From Chloroflexota bacterium (GTDB taxonomy: Bacteria > Chloroflexota > Limnocylindria > Limnocylindrales > CSP1-4): a DNA stretch of 64,000 bases. Location: NCBI GenBank assembly GCA_005883615.1, contig VBEC01000079.1, positions 1 to 64,000 of the forward strand, given 5' to 3'. This document shows positions 33,941 through 42,678 of this stretch, piece by piece (position 1 is the first letter of the stretch; the number at the start of each line of letters is the position of its first letter). The translations under genes and the position numbers were made by a program. Under the pieces are notes generated by a model. It saw only the letters and a list, made by a program, of their open reading frames with translations. It made no database searches and was not told where the DNA came from.

Positions 33941-35473
33941 TCACACCTCGGATGAGCGGGCGAGGGCATGGACCGTGTCTCGCGTCTCGGCATACAGCGC
34001 CCGGAAGGCTTCGAAGATCGGCTGGTACGCGGCAGACGCTGCCGGATCTGGCTCGACCACCGAGGCGATCTGCACCCACTGGCCATCCAGTAGCGAGGCA
34101 TCCGGGATCACCCCCGTTGCCAGGCCGGCCAGGAAGGCATCTCCGTAGGCGGCGCCGATCGCCTGCTCGGGAAGCATCTGCGCGACGCCCAGTACGTCCG
34201 AGACGATCTGCAGCCACAGCCTGTTGAGCGTCCCGCCGCCCACCGCGACGGCCCGATGAATCGGTGCGCCCGTCTCCCGCATGACCTCCAGGTTGTGCCG
34301 AATCGCGAAGGCCACTCCCTCGAGGAGAGCCCGGTAGGCATCTGCCCGGCTGTGCGTCAGGGTGAGGCCGGTCATGACCCCACGCGCTTCGGGGTCGAAC
34401 AGAGGCGTCCTCTCACCCGACAGATAGGGCAGGAACAGCAGACCGCGGGCGCCGGCGGGTGAACGAGCAGCTTCTTCAGCGAGGACCGCGAAGGCCGACA
34501 GTCCGCCGAGCTCCCGCGCCTCGGTCAGCTCGCGAGCAAGGGTGTCGCGGAACCAGGCTGTTGCCAAGCCCCCCGTCGCTAGCCCGCCGGCCAGCCCGTA
34601 TTGGCCCTCGAAGCCCCCGGCCGTGGCCCAGAGATCCGGATGGTCGAAGCGCTTGCCGGTCACCAGGAACAGGAAGCCGCTGCTGCCGTACATGACCATC
34701 AGGTCGCCGGGTCTTACCACGCCGACGCTGATCGCCTCGGCCATGGCGTCCGCCCCGCCCACGGCGACGGGGGTCCCGGCGTGGAGGCCCGTCTCGCGGG
34801 AGGCGGCAGCGGTGACCCCGCCCAGGATCTCGGTGGTGGGGCGGACGGGTGGCAGCTGTTCGGCCGTCGCAATGCCCTCGGCAAATCGATCGGTCCAGCG
34901 CATGGCCCCGAAGTCGATGAGCGGACCGCAATGCGACGCGGTGTGGCGGTCGATCGCGACCACGCCCGTCAGCCGAAACGCAAGGTATGAGGATGCCGTC
35001 AGGAAGCGGGTGGTCCGTGCGGCCAGGTGCAGCTCGTTCTCCCGAAACCACAGGATCTTGGGCCCGAGCGACTGGCTGCTCAGGCGATTGCCGCAAAGCT
35101 CGCGAATCGACTCCCGGCCGTAGCGCCGCTCCAACTCCTCGATCTGTGGGCCGGAGCGCGTATCAACGCCGTACAGGATCGCCGGTCGTAAGGGCCACCC
35201 GAACTTATCGACCGGCACCAGGCACGGCCCAAGCGCGCTGACAGCGACGGCGCTGATTCGATCGCCCTGCGGGACCTTGCCGTTGAGCTCGCGCGAGATC
35301 GAGCAGACCTCGCTCCACCACACGCCATCGGCGTCCATCTCGGCCCATCCGGACCGCGGCACTTCGATCGAGTGACTTCGGCGGGCCTCTGCCAGGACCG
35401 CGCCGTCCGGCCGGCAGAGGACTGCCTTCGAGGTGGTGCTGCCGACGTCGATGCCAAGGAGCAGGTCGGCCAC
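33941..35473 (-). CDS. FGGY-family carbohydrate kinase
   Basis: A 510-residue sugar or polyol kinase. Family landmarks: GIDVGSTTSKAVLCRPDG at the N-terminus, the GDLMVMYGSSGFL segment and the FGGY signature region around LTLTHSRADAYRALLEGVAF and AVGGGTLNRLWLQIVSDVLG. The closest style is xylulokinase or a related uncharacterised subgroup. It phosphorylates a sugar or polyol; specificity unknown. GTG start 2 nt after the flavoprotein gene stop upstream, so it is the last gene of a three-gene operon with the flavoprotein and the cyclodeaminase-like enzyme. Confidence 0.9.
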   Translation of the reverse strand: MADLLLGIDVGSTTSKAVLCRPDGAVLAEARRSHSIEVPRSGWAEMDADGVWWSEVCSISRELNGKVPQGDRISAVAVSALGPCLVPVDKFGWPLRPAILYGVDTRSGPQIEELERRYGRESIRELCGNRLSSQSLGPKILWFRENELHLAARTTRFLTASSYLAFRLTGVVAIDRHTASHCGPLIDFGAMRWTDRFAEGIATAEQLPPVRPTTEILGGVTAAASRETGLHAGTPVAVGGADAMAEAISVGVVRPGDLMVMYGSSGFLFLVTGKRFDHPDLWATAGGFEGQYGLAGGLATGGLATAWFRDTLARELTEARELGGLSAFAVLAEEAARSPAGARGLLFLPYLSGERTPLFDPEARGVMTGLTLTHSRADAYRALLEGVAFAIRHNLEVMRETGAPIHRAVAVGGGTLNRLWLQIVSDVLGVAQMLPEQAIGAAYGDAFLAGLATGVIPDASLLDGQWVQIASVVEPDPAASAAYQPIFEAFRALYAETRDTVHALARSSEV

Positions 35474-35475
35474 AG

Positions 35476-36666
35476 TCAGGCCCGGGCCGGCTGGTGACCG
35501 CCCGTGCGCATGCCTGGCTGCGGCTCGCGCTCCCGCAGGCCGAAGCGCTCCTCATCGGGCCCGACGGCGCGCCCATCGAGCCGGGCGACGACGTGCTCGC
35601 CGATCGCGGGACCGTGCTTGAAGCCGTGCCCGGAACCGCCACCAACCAGCCAGACATTGTCCCAATCGGGGTGTCGGTCGATCAGGAAATGGGTGTCCGG
35701 CGTGGTTTCGTACTGGCACACCCGGGTCTCGACGATCGGTTGATCGGCAAGGCCCGGGAAGCGCAGGGCGAGATAGCGCCGGACGACGTCGATGCTGGAG
35801 GAATCGACGACGCGATCCTCGCTCGAGGGATCGAATGGCGGCCCCTCCCGGTCCGGGCCGATCTTGAAGCCACGCTCATCGTGGGCCGGCACGCCCCAGA
35901 ACGCCTCGTCGTAGTCGACCCAGGCGGGCAGCTTATCTGAGCGGAATCGGCCATCGCCGGCAGCCGGCCCGATGTAGATCACGTCCTGTTTGGTGACCTT
36001 GATCAGGCTGCCAACGGCTTCTGGAAACAGACCCGGCAACCACGGTCCGCAGGCAAATACAAAGGTCCCGGCCGCGATCCTCTCGCCTGCGCCGTCGACC
36101 ACGTCGAGCAGCCGATGGCCGTCCGTCCGCCCCGGCCGGAGGTCTGCCAGCCGGAACGTCCCGCCCTCACGGCCGAACTGGCGAGCCGCGGCAGCCACGC
36201 CCCGCCGGGCGAGCAGGAAGCCTGCCTCGGGCTCGAACAGGGCGAACGACAGCGAATCGAGGCCGACCTGCGGCCAGCGCGCGCCGACCTCTTCGGGCGA
36301 GAGGTGTTCGACGGGGATATCGAGGGCAGCGAGGGTGCGATAGGAGTCCGCCTCGAAGCCGTCCCGGCGACCAGCGAACCAGAGGACACCCGCCTGGACG
36401 AAGATCTGCTCGGCCACCTGCTCGCCCAGGGCGATCCAGTGCTCTCGAGCCCGCCGCGCCCAGCGCGAATAGAACGGATCTGTTCCGTGTGAGTTGCGGA
36501 TGATCCGGTTCTCATCGCCGGAGGTGGCTCGCGGATGTCCGGCGCCGAAGGCGTCCACCAGGATGGTCGAGCGCCCGGATCGACCTGCCAACAAGGCAGT
36601 CCAGGTGCCCATCGTCCCAGCGCCCACGACCACGAGGTCCGCTCGCCGTTCCGTGGTCCTGCTCAC
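35476..36666 (-). CDS. FAD-dependent amine oxidase, sarcosine-oxidase/MTOX type
   Basis: A 396-residue flavoenzyme of the monomeric sarcosine oxidase/N-methyltryptophan oxidase family. The Rossmann motif VVVGAGTMGTWTALLAGRSG opens the protein, and VCQYETTPDTHFLIDRHP carries the Cys that binds FAD covalently in the family. The C-terminal GGGSGHGFKHGPAIG loop is conserved. It oxidises a secondary amine or N-methyl amino acid with release of hydrogen peroxide. The second gene of the operon with a cyclodeaminase-like enzyme (upstream) and the FGGY kinase. Confidence 0.88.
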   Translation of the reverse strand: MSRTTERRADLVVVGAGTMGTWTALLAGRSGRSTILVDAFGAGHPRATSGDENRIIRNSHGTDPFYSRWARRAREHWIALGEQVAEQIFVQAGVLWFAGRRDGFEADSYRTLAALDIPVEHLSPEEVGARWPQVGLDSLSFALFEPEAGFLLARRGVAAAARQFGREGGTFRLADLRPGRTDGHRLLDVVDGAGERIAAGTFVFACGPWLPGLFPEAVGSLIKVTKQDVIYIGPAAGDGRFRSDKLPAWVDYDEAFWGVPAHDERGFKIGPDREGPPFDPSSEDRVVDSSSIDVVRRYLALRFPGLADQPIVETRVCQYETTPDTHFLIDRHPDWDNVWLVGGGSGHGFKHGPAIGEHVVARLDGRAVGPDEERFGLREREPQPGMRTGGHQPARA

Positions 36667-36693
36667 CGCGTCAGGGTAAGGGCGGAGGCCGGA

Positions 36694-36768
36694 TCGCCGC
36701 TCATCGAGTCGCCGCTGATCGAATCGCCGCTGATCGAATCGCCGCTGATCGACCCGCCGTTGATCGAA
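36694..36768. repeat. 15-bp tandem repeat, five units, non-coding
   Basis: Five consecutive 15-bp units, consensus TCGCCGCTGATCGAA, lie between the cyclodeaminase-like gene stop (36786) and the flavoprotein start (36666), both on the minus strand. The middle two units are identical and the outer ones differ by one to three bases. The unit contains GATCG and can fold weakly. It occupies most of the intercistronic gap. Confidence 0.85.
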
Positions 36769-36785
36769 CTCACCGCTGCCCCCCG

Positions 36786-37778
36786 TCAGGCGGGCAGGAT
36801 CGTCCCGATGCCCCGTGCCTCCGCGGCCGCCAGGATCGCGTCGCCGAAGATGACGTCGGCGAGGCCGACCCCGAGGTGGCTGACGACGACTCGACCCCTG
36901 GCAGGGCGCTCGATGCCGTCGCGGATTGCTTCGCCCAGAGTGGCCGTCGGATCCGGGTAGCCGTCGAACTCTCCGGCATCCCGGTTCGCCAGGAACTGAC
37001 CTCGTTCGTCGACCAGGAAGAGCGCCGCATTGCGCGCAACGTCCGCATGACAGTAGGTCGAATAGTCGATCGGCACGACGAGGTTATCGGGCGCGAGCCA
37101 GTCCTCGGTCATGATCTGACGCGTCGAGTTCAGGGTTGCCGCGGTGACGACGACGTCGGCGTCGGCGATTGCTTCCTGAGCGCTGCCGGCCACGTTCACA
37201 GACCCGATGCCGGCTGTTTTCTCGGCATCGTGTGCGAGGCTCTCGGCACGATCAGGATGTCGATCGAACAGTCGCAGGTCAACGCCCGGCAAGGCATGGC
37301 CGAGCACCGGCAGGTGGCTGTGACCCTGCTTTCCGGCTCCGATCAGGGCCGCTCGCGGAGAACGTCCCTCGAGGGGCGGTGCGAATCGGCTGATGGCGAC
37401 GCCCGAGATCGCGGCCGTGCGCTGAGCGGTGATCGGACCCGCATCCAGGATCGCTCGAGGCACGCCGGTGGTCGCGTCGTTGAGCACGACCAGCCCGTGC
37501 AGCGCCGGTAATCCGGCCGAGTTGTTCGTGGGGAAGCCGAGGATCCACTTGATTCCGAGGAGCGCCGGCGCGCGGTTCGAGCTGCGCAGAGAGGCGGGCA
37601 TGGCGTGGGCGAACGAGCCGGCTGCCTCGGGATGAACCCCGATCTTCGGGGGCAGCTCGGCGTCCTCGATCAGGGCAACCATCGTCTGCTCGGCTAAGTG
37701 GAGCCGTTCCTGTAAGTCGGGCATTGCTGCTTCGACGTCCGCCGCCGACAGATAGCGAAGGGGCTGGGGCGGATTCAT
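36786..37778 (-). CDS. Ornithine cyclodeaminase/mu-crystallin family protein
   Basis: A 330-residue NAD(P)-dependent enzyme of the ornithine cyclodeaminase family. Typical parts are the N-terminal YLSAADVEAAMP, the catalytic region KWILGFPTNN with its Lys, DATTGVPRAILDA, the Rossmann loop LIGAGKQGHSH and the VPIDYSTYC segment. Members deaminate or reduce amino acids and imino acids (ornithine, ketimines, alanine); the subtype here is unclear. ATG start with the divergent MbfA gene only 44 bp away. First gene of the three-gene operon. Confidence 0.85.
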   Translation of the reverse strand: MNPPQPLRYLSAADVEAAMPDLQERLHLAEQTMVALIEDAELPPKIGVHPEAAGSFAHAMPASLRSSNRAPALLGIKWILGFPTNNSAGLPALHGLVVLNDATTGVPRAILDAGPITAQRTAAISGVAISRFAPPLEGRSPRAALIGAGKQGHSHLPVLGHALPGVDLRLFDRHPDRAESLAHDAEKTAGIGSVNVAGSAQEAIADADVVVTAATLNSTRQIMTEDWLAPDNLVVPIDYSTYCHADVARNAALFLVDERGQFLANRDAGEFDGYPDPTATLGEAIRDGIERPARGRVVVSHLGVGLADVIFGDAILAAAEARGIGTILPA

Positions 37779-37822
37779 GACCCGAGTGTAGGCGAGAGCC
37801 CGGGTCGCGGACCGTTGGTAGC

Positions 37823-39082
37823 ATGGACCGCCCAGCACCACCAGGGAGTCAGCCCACGAGCGCGCCCAGCGATACCCGGCAGAGCCTCGAGAACCTGAAG
37901 CTCGAACGCGATGCGATCGCCTTGTACGACGCGCTGGCGTCGATCGAGAAGGACCGTCGCCGCGCCGCCGCGTTCCGGACGATTGCCGGAAACGAGCGGC
38001 GCCACGCCGACATCTGGGCGAGCAAGCTCCGCGAACAGGGCGTCGACGTGCCACCGCCCGACGGCCCGCGCCCGCGGGTACGGCTGATCATCACCCTCGC
38101 CAGGCTATTCGGGACCAACGCCGTTTCGGACCTGGTGCGCGCCCTCGAGGGCGACGAGGAAGACGCCTACGACGCACAGAGCTCCCCCGAAGTGCAGTCG
38201 ATCGCAGCCGACGAGCGCGAGCATGCGGCGATCTGGCGGCGCCTCGAACTCCAGCGCTCAGGCGACGCGACCGCCGAGGTCGTTGCGGGCCGCGAGGAGG
38301 CCACTGCCGACCGCGAAGGGGCGGCCAGGCGGAAGCCCGTCGAGGAGCACGAGGGCCCCGGCCTCCGGGCGGTCGGCGAAATCCTGCGCGACGAGAAGTG
38401 GCACCGAGCCGGTCAGTCGGGCACCCTTCGCGCAGTCATCTTCGGAGTCAGCGACGGGCTCGTCAGCAACCTCTCGCTGGTGATGGGCATCGCCGGGGCG
38501 TCCCAGCAGAACAGCTTCATCCTTCTCGCGGGTATCGCGGGACTCCTGGCCGGTGCATTCAGCATGGCCGCCGGCGAATACGTTTCGATGAAGGCCCAGC
38601 GGGAGCTCTATGAACGGCAAATCGCCCTCGAGCGAGCCGAGCTGGAGGCCATGCCCCAGGAAGAGCAGGCCGAATTGGCGGCCGTCTATCGCTCCAAGGG
38701 TTTCGCGCCGGACGAAGCCGCCCGCATCGCCGAGCGGATATTTCGAAATCCGGAAGCGGCCCTGGAGACGCTCATCCGCGAGGAGCTCGGGCTCGATCCG
38801 GAGCAGCTTGGCTCGCCCTGGGGAGCGGCCAGTGGGTCGTTCAGCGCGTTCGCCCTCGGTGCAGCTTTGCCGGTCGTGCCGTATGTCGTCACGTCGGGCT
38901 CGGCGGCGTTCACTGCGAGCATCGCCCTCAGCGCTGTGGCCCTGTTCACGGTTGGTGGCGGCGTCAGCCTGCTGACCGGCCGGGGCTTGGTCTTTTCAGG
39001 CGCTCGGCAGGTGGCGATCGGGGCCGCCGCTGCCGCGGTTACGTTCCTGGTCGGTCACCTCATCGGCGTGGCGGTCTCCTAG
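37823..39082 (+). CDS. MbfA-type ferritin-like/VIT1 membrane iron exporter
   Basis: A 419-residue fusion. Residues 20-150 are a ferritin-like four-helix bundle with two ExxH-type iron sites (ERRHAD and DEREHAAI). Residues 205-419 are a VIT1/CCC1 transporter domain with GVSDGLVSNLSLVMGIAGA, AAGEYVSMKAQRELYERQI and three later helices. MbfA proteins export ferrous iron and protect against iron and peroxide stress. It is divergent from the cyclodeaminase-like operon with a very short intergenic region, and is followed by a small membrane protein gene and a cupin gene. Confidence 0.9.
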   Translation: MDRPAPPGSQPTSAPSDTRQSLENLKLERDAIALYDALASIEKDRRRAAAFRTIAGNERRHADIWASKLREQGVDVPPPDGPRPRVRLIITLARLFGTNAVSDLVRALEGDEEDAYDAQSSPEVQSIAADEREHAAIWRRLELQRSGDATAEVVAGREEATADREGAARRKPVEEHEGPGLRAVGEILRDEKWHRAGQSGTLRAVIFGVSDGLVSNLSLVMGIAGASQQNSFILLAGIAGLLAGAFSMAAGEYVSMKAQRELYERQIALERAELEAMPQEEQAELAAVYRSKGFAPDEAARIAERIFRNPEAALETLIREELGLDPEQLGSPWGAASGSFSAFALGAALPVVPYVVTSGSAAFTASIALSAVALFTVGGGVSLLTGRGLVFSGARQVAIGAAAAAVTFLVGHLIGVAVS

Positions 39083-39103
39083 CGTGGCGTCGAGGTCGAG
39101 CCG

Positions 39104-39382
39104 ATGAGATCGCTCGGGCCCATGAGATCGCTCGCCGTGGCCATCCTGACGGGCCTCGTCGTCCTCGGCCTCTTCGCGCTGTGGCTGCGCTGGCCGATCC
39201 ACCTGTCGATCATCGCCGGCGCGATCTTCTCGCTGGCCTTCCTCATGACCGCAGCGTCGATTGGTGACGATCCCGGGAAGGCCGATGCCGCCTGGCGCGC
39301 GGTGGCTGCGGACCTGACGAGTCCGACGCGCGAGGCGCCGCCGCCCAGCACCACCGATGGACCCGGCTCGGAAGCCGGCTGA
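39104..39382 (+). CDS. Small membrane protein of unknown function
   Basis: A 92-residue protein with two hydrophobic segments (VAILTGLVVLGLFALWLRW, then LSIIAGAIFSLAFLMTAASI) and a soluble Pro/Ser/Thr tail. No family is recognised. It lies 21 nt after MbfA and 3 nt before the cupin gene, so the three are probably cotranscribed. An internal ATG at 39122 is an alternative start. Confidence 0.6.
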   Translation: MRSLGPMRSLAVAILTGLVVLGLFALWLRWPIHLSIIAGAIFSLAFLMTAASIGDDPGKADAAWRAVAADLTSPTREAPPPSTTDGPGSEAG

Positions 39383-39385
39383 CCC

Positions 39386-39706
39386 ATGGACCGATCGGGG
39401 CTCCTCGGCCACCTCGCTGACGAGGGTATCCACGCGTCGCCCTGGTCCAACGGTCCGGCTGCTCGCTACAAGGCTCACAGCCACACCTATGACAAGGTGC
39501 TCGTGGTCAGCCAGGGCGCTATCGTGTTCGGCCTCACGGCCCGTGGGGAATCGGTGCCGATGTCGGTCGGTGACAGGCTCGACCTGCCGGCCGGGACGGA
39601 GCACGATGCGAAGGTGGGTCCCATGGGCGTCGAGTGTCTGGAGGCCCACGCTCCGGCCGGAGCACTGACCGACCGGCCCCGACTCAGAACGGCGGGTACC
39701 TGGTAA
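39386..39706 (+). CDS. Cupin-domain protein
   Basis: A 106-residue single cupin. Metal-binding elements are HSHTYDKVL (first motif, two His) and the PAGTEHDA turn with its late His. Single cupins range from metal-dependent enzymes to small sensors; the sequence does not show which. It follows the small membrane protein by 3 nt and precedes the sigma factor gene, so it may belong to the MbfA transcript or be a unit of its own. Confidence 0.75.
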   Translation: MDRSGLLGHLADEGIHASPWSNGPAARYKAHSHTYDKVLVVSQGAIVFGLTARGESVPMSVGDRLDLPAGTEHDAKVGPMGVECLEAHAPAGALTDRPRLRTAGTW

Positions 39707-39740
39707 TGGGCGAAACCGCAACGCTGCCGAAAGCGTACCC

Positions 39741-40433
39741 ATGACAGAGGTGGGAACCAGCACCCCTGACGATGCTGCCCTCGTCCGCGAGGTTGCGGCT
39801 GGTTCGGAGGACGCGCTCGGAACCCTCTATGACCGCCACGTCGGGGCAATTTTCGCGGTGGCCAGCAGGCTGACCGGTGATCGGCAGATAGCAGAAGAAG
39901 TGGTCCAGGAGACATTCCTTGCGTTGTGGAACCGAGCGGAGCTGTATGACCCCTTGAGCGGCTCCCTTGCCGCCTGGCTCCACACGATTGCTCGAAATCG
40001 AACGGTCGACCGGCTCCGGGCGATCGGCCGACGACCGACCGTGGTACCGGTTTCCGGCGGGCGCGGACAGGACGAGCCGGACGGCCAGGCGCTCGAGCGA
40101 ATCGCAGCGGTCGGAAACGTGCTCGGCGGTGCGCGACCCGCACCCGGGCCAGAGGCGGCATTCGAAGCGGCGGAGCTTCGGGCCACCCTGCGCGCGGCAC
40201 TCGACGAGATGCCAGAGGTGGAGCGGACAGTGATCCTCCTCGCGTACCGCGACGAGTTGACCCAATCGGAGATCGCCACGCGGCTGGGCTGGCCACTCGG
40301 AACTGTCAAGACGCGGACCCGCAGGGCGCTCCTGAGTCTGCGCGAGGCGCTGGGCGGTGACGCCGGCCCGGAGGCGCAGATGGCCACAATTCCAGTGCCG
40401 GTCACCGAGCCTGTACCGGCCACCGAGCGATGA
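39741..40433 (+). CDS. ECF-type RNA polymerase sigma factor
   Basis: A 230-residue sigma-70 family factor: region 2 (ALGTLYDRHVGAIFAVASRLTG, IAEEVVQETFLALWNRA) and region 4 helix-turn-helix (TQSEIATRLGWPLGTVKTRTRRAL), joined by a long Ala/Gly/Pro linker typical of SigK-like factors. The C-terminal 25 residues (VPVTEPVPATER) are extra. It precedes a gene for a zinc-type anti-sigma factor by 22 nt; the two are almost certainly a pair. Confidence 0.92.
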   Translation: MTEVGTSTPDDAALVREVAAGSEDALGTLYDRHVGAIFAVASRLTGDRQIAEEVVQETFLALWNRAELYDPLSGSLAAWLHTIARNRTVDRLRAIGRRPTVVPVSGGRGQDEPDGQALERIAAVGNVLGGARPAPGPEAAFEAAELRATLRAALDEMPEVERTVILLAYRDELTQSEIATRLGWPLGTVKTRTRRALLSLREALGGDAGPEAQMATIPVPVTEPVPATER

Positions 40434-40455
40434 GCAAGGGACGGGGGTCGAACTC

Positions 40456-41280
40456 ATGACCCACGCCGAGGCGCGAGAGCTGCTCGAGCTCGCGGCGGTC
40501 GAGCCGGAAGGCCTCGACCGGCTTGCCGCCGGCGACACACCCGAAGCCGCCGCGGTTGCGGCGCACCTGGCCGGCTGCGCGAGCTGTACGGACGAGTTCG
40601 AGCGGCTGCTCCGGACGTCGGTGGTTCTGCGCCGGGTGATCTCCAGCGAACCTCAGCCGGAGATGCGTGAGCGCACCCTCGCGTTCATTCGTACGGTTGG
40701 GCGCGATCGATCCGGAGTCGCGAGCACGGACAGGGGAGCGCCCCGGGACGGTTCGGTGCCGGGTCGCGTCGGACGATTTCGCACTGGCCGCCTCGGCCAC
40801 CCGGCAGTGTGGGCGGCGAGCCTGGCGGCAGCTGTGATTCTGTCGGTGCTGGGCACTGGCGTGGTCATGAACAACGCTCGGAACGATCAACAAAACCGGG
40901 AGACCGCGGACCTCGTCGACATCGTCGATTGGGCCGCCGAGATCCAGCGGGCCCCCGACGCCCGCGAGGCGATCCTCAAAGGCAGCGACGGAACAACCAG
41001 CGGCAAGGTCCTCTTCTCGCCCGCAACGCGCGACCTGCTCGTGTTCACCAGTGGACTGCCGCCCCCGCCAGCTGGCAAGCAGTACCGCTGCTGGCTGGAG
41101 CTGGACGGCAAGCGAACTCGCGTCGGCGAGATGGCGTTCGCCGCGGGGCTGGCGTACTGGTTCGACAGAAATGTCGTTACGCTCGCGCAGGTCGATCGCG
41201 CAACCCAGTTCGGGATCTCGCTGGTTGACGTCACGCCGAGCTCTCAGGAGGGGCAAACTGTCCTAACTGCACCGCTCTGA
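40456..41280 (+). CDS. Zinc-type (RskA-like) anti-sigma factor
   Basis: A 274-residue membrane protein. The cytoplasmic part has the zinc anti-sigma motif HLAGCASC (H37-x3-C41-x2-C44); a membrane helix (VWAASLAAAVILSVLGTGVV, about 117-136) separates it from an extracytoplasmic domain with the RskA fold (FTSGLPPPPAGKQYRCWLEL, GLAYWFDRN). RskA-type proteins hold a sigma factor until proteolysis or redox change releases it. Follows the sigma gene directly. Confidence 0.9.
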   Translation: MTHAEARELLELAAVEPEGLDRLAAGDTPEAAAVAAHLAGCASCTDEFERLLRTSVVLRRVISSEPQPEMRERTLAFIRTVGRDRSGVASTDRGAPRDGSVPGRVGRFRTGRLGHPAVWAASLAAAVILSVLGTGVVMNNARNDQQNRETADLVDIVDWAAEIQRAPDAREAILKGSDGTTSGKVLFSPATRDLLVFTSGLPPPPAGKQYRCWLELDGKRTRVGEMAFAAGLAYWFDRNVVTLAQVDRATQFGISLVDVTPSSQEGQTVLTAPL

Positions 41281-41295
41281 CACGGAACCCGGCCT

Positions 41296-42120
41296 ATGAC
41301 AATCACGCACCCCCCCGAGATCGACGATTCTCCCGAGACGCGGCACGACGCTACGCCCGGGTCGGACGACGAAATGGACCGCGGCGCACGGCAGGGAAAC
41401 TCGGTTCCCGAGGACGAAGTCGCCGCGATATTCGACGAAATCGCTCCTGTTTACGACCGCGTCAACACGCTGATGACCCTCGGCCTCGATGGGCGTTGGC
41501 GGCGGTCAGCGGTGCGGGCGACGGGACTTGCCTCCGGCGAATCGGCCATCGACGTCGCCTGCGGGACGGGCAAGCTGGCGGCGGAGCTCGCGGAGCGAGT
41601 CGGGCCCTTTGGGCGGGTCGTCGCTGTCGATATCTCGCCACGTATGATCGAGCGCGCCCGAAGCGCGTACGGCGACCTGGTGCAGCTCGGGTTCGAACTT
41701 GGCAATGCGCTCGCGCTTCCGGTCGGCACCGGCAAGTTCGACGCAGCTACGATCGCTTTCGGGCTGCGCAACCTGTCCGATTTCGAAGCGGGCTTCCGCG
41801 AATTGGCTCGGGTCGTCCGGCCCGGCGGCCGAGTGGTCTGCCTAGAGCTGTCGATGCCCAGGCCAATGCTCTGGGGCCGCATCTACCACGCGACCTTCCG
41901 ACGGCTGGCCCCGGCACTGGGCACGCTATTCAGGCAAGGCGCGGCGTATCGCTACCTGCCGGAGTCGCTCGAGGGCTTCCCGGACGCCGACAGACTCGCC
42001 GAATCGATGCGTCGGTCAGGGCTCGTGGGGGTGTCGTACCGGCGCTTGTCGCTGGGGGCCGTCGCCCTCCACGTCGGTACGGTTCCCCAGACCGTGCGCA
42101 CTGCGTCTCCCGCCGGCTGA
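41296..42120 (+). CDS. menG: Demethylmenaquinone/ubiquinone C-methyltransferase (MenG/UbiE)
   Basis: A 274-residue SAM-dependent methyltransferase. N-terminal VAAIFDEIAPVYDRVNTLMTLGLD is the UbiE/MenG signature, followed by the SAM-binding DVACGTGKLA, DISPRMIE and AFGLRNLSDFEAGFRE. It catalyses the last methylation of menaquinone (or ubiquinone) synthesis. The first 45 residues are an acidic extension without fold. It starts 16 nt after the anti-sigma gene; a shared transcript is possible. A gene for a Lgt-like protein follows further on. Confidence 0.88.
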   Translation: MTITHPPEIDDSPETRHDATPGSDDEMDRGARQGNSVPEDEVAAIFDEIAPVYDRVNTLMTLGLDGRWRRSAVRATGLASGESAIDVACGTGKLAAELAERVGPFGRVVAVDISPRMIERARSAYGDLVQLGFELGNALALPVGTGKFDAATIAFGLRNLSDFEAGFRELARVVRPGGRVVCLELSMPRPMLWGRIYHATFRRLAPALGTLFRQGAAYRYLPESLEGFPDADRLAESMRRSGLVGVSYRRLSLGAVALHVGTVPQTVRTASPAG

Positions 42121-42147
42121 CTGCTCGGCCCCCGGCGGGTTCCTGGG

Positions 42148-42501
42148 CTAGTAGGTGTCGATGGTCCGGGCCGTGGCGGCGTGCGTCTCCTGCCGCGACG
42201 GAGGCCCTTCGGATTCGAGCGAGTCGACGGCGGCTTCGTCGGGGCCCTCGGTCGGGGCTTCATCGGGCGGCAGGCTGGACAGGTAGAGCTGGTGGAGCTC
42301 GAGGACCCGTTCGGCGATCTCCGGCTCCATCCGCATCCCCGACGAGCGCATCGTGTCGGCGATCCAGGTCGCCTCGAAACCGCGCTCGGCCTTGCCGACC
42401 TCGTCCTCGCGCCGGCGAACGTCGGCCAGGACGAGCCATACAAGGCCTGCCCCCACCACGACCCCGACGATGAGCAGCCACCAGTTGAATTCGGTGTTCA
42501 T
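42148..42501 (-). CDS. Small membrane-anchored hypothetical protein
   Basis: A 117-residue protein with one N-terminal membrane helix (WWLLIVGVVVGAGLVWLVLADV) and a charged cytoplasmic part including VLELHQLYLSSLPPDEA. No family recognised. Convergent with the MenG gene and divergent from lgt; it stands alone and its translation rests on a plausible coding pattern and an ATG without strong ribosome site. Confidence 0.5.
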   Translation of the reverse strand: MNTEFNWWLLIVGVVVGAGLVWLVLADVRRREDEVGKAERGFEATWIADTMRSSGMRMEPEIAERVLELHQLYLSSLPPDEAPTEGPDEAAVDSLESEGPPSRQETHAATARTIDTY

Positions 42502-42678
42502 CGGCGGGGCGGCCGCCGGTGAGGTGGATGGTCGGCGGCCGCCACGATCGCGAGCTCCATGCGGCGGTCAGTATAGGTCGGGCAGCCCGCTCGACCCTGG
42601 AGAGGGCCTGCGTTGCGCGGCTGCCGGTCCTGTCGCGCAGGAGCCTCCCGGGCGGCCCTCGGGCTACACTCCCGGGCG

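Noticed and set aside
36694-36768. Reading the 15-bp repeat as a CRISPR array
   Set aside because: Units are contiguous, without spacers, and far shorter than CRISPR repeats; no cas gene is nearby.
39714-39740. ECF-like promoter (GAAACC, 16-nt spacer, CGTACC) before the second sigma gene
   Set aside because: The -10-like CGTA lies only four bases before the start codon, so transcription would begin inside the gene.
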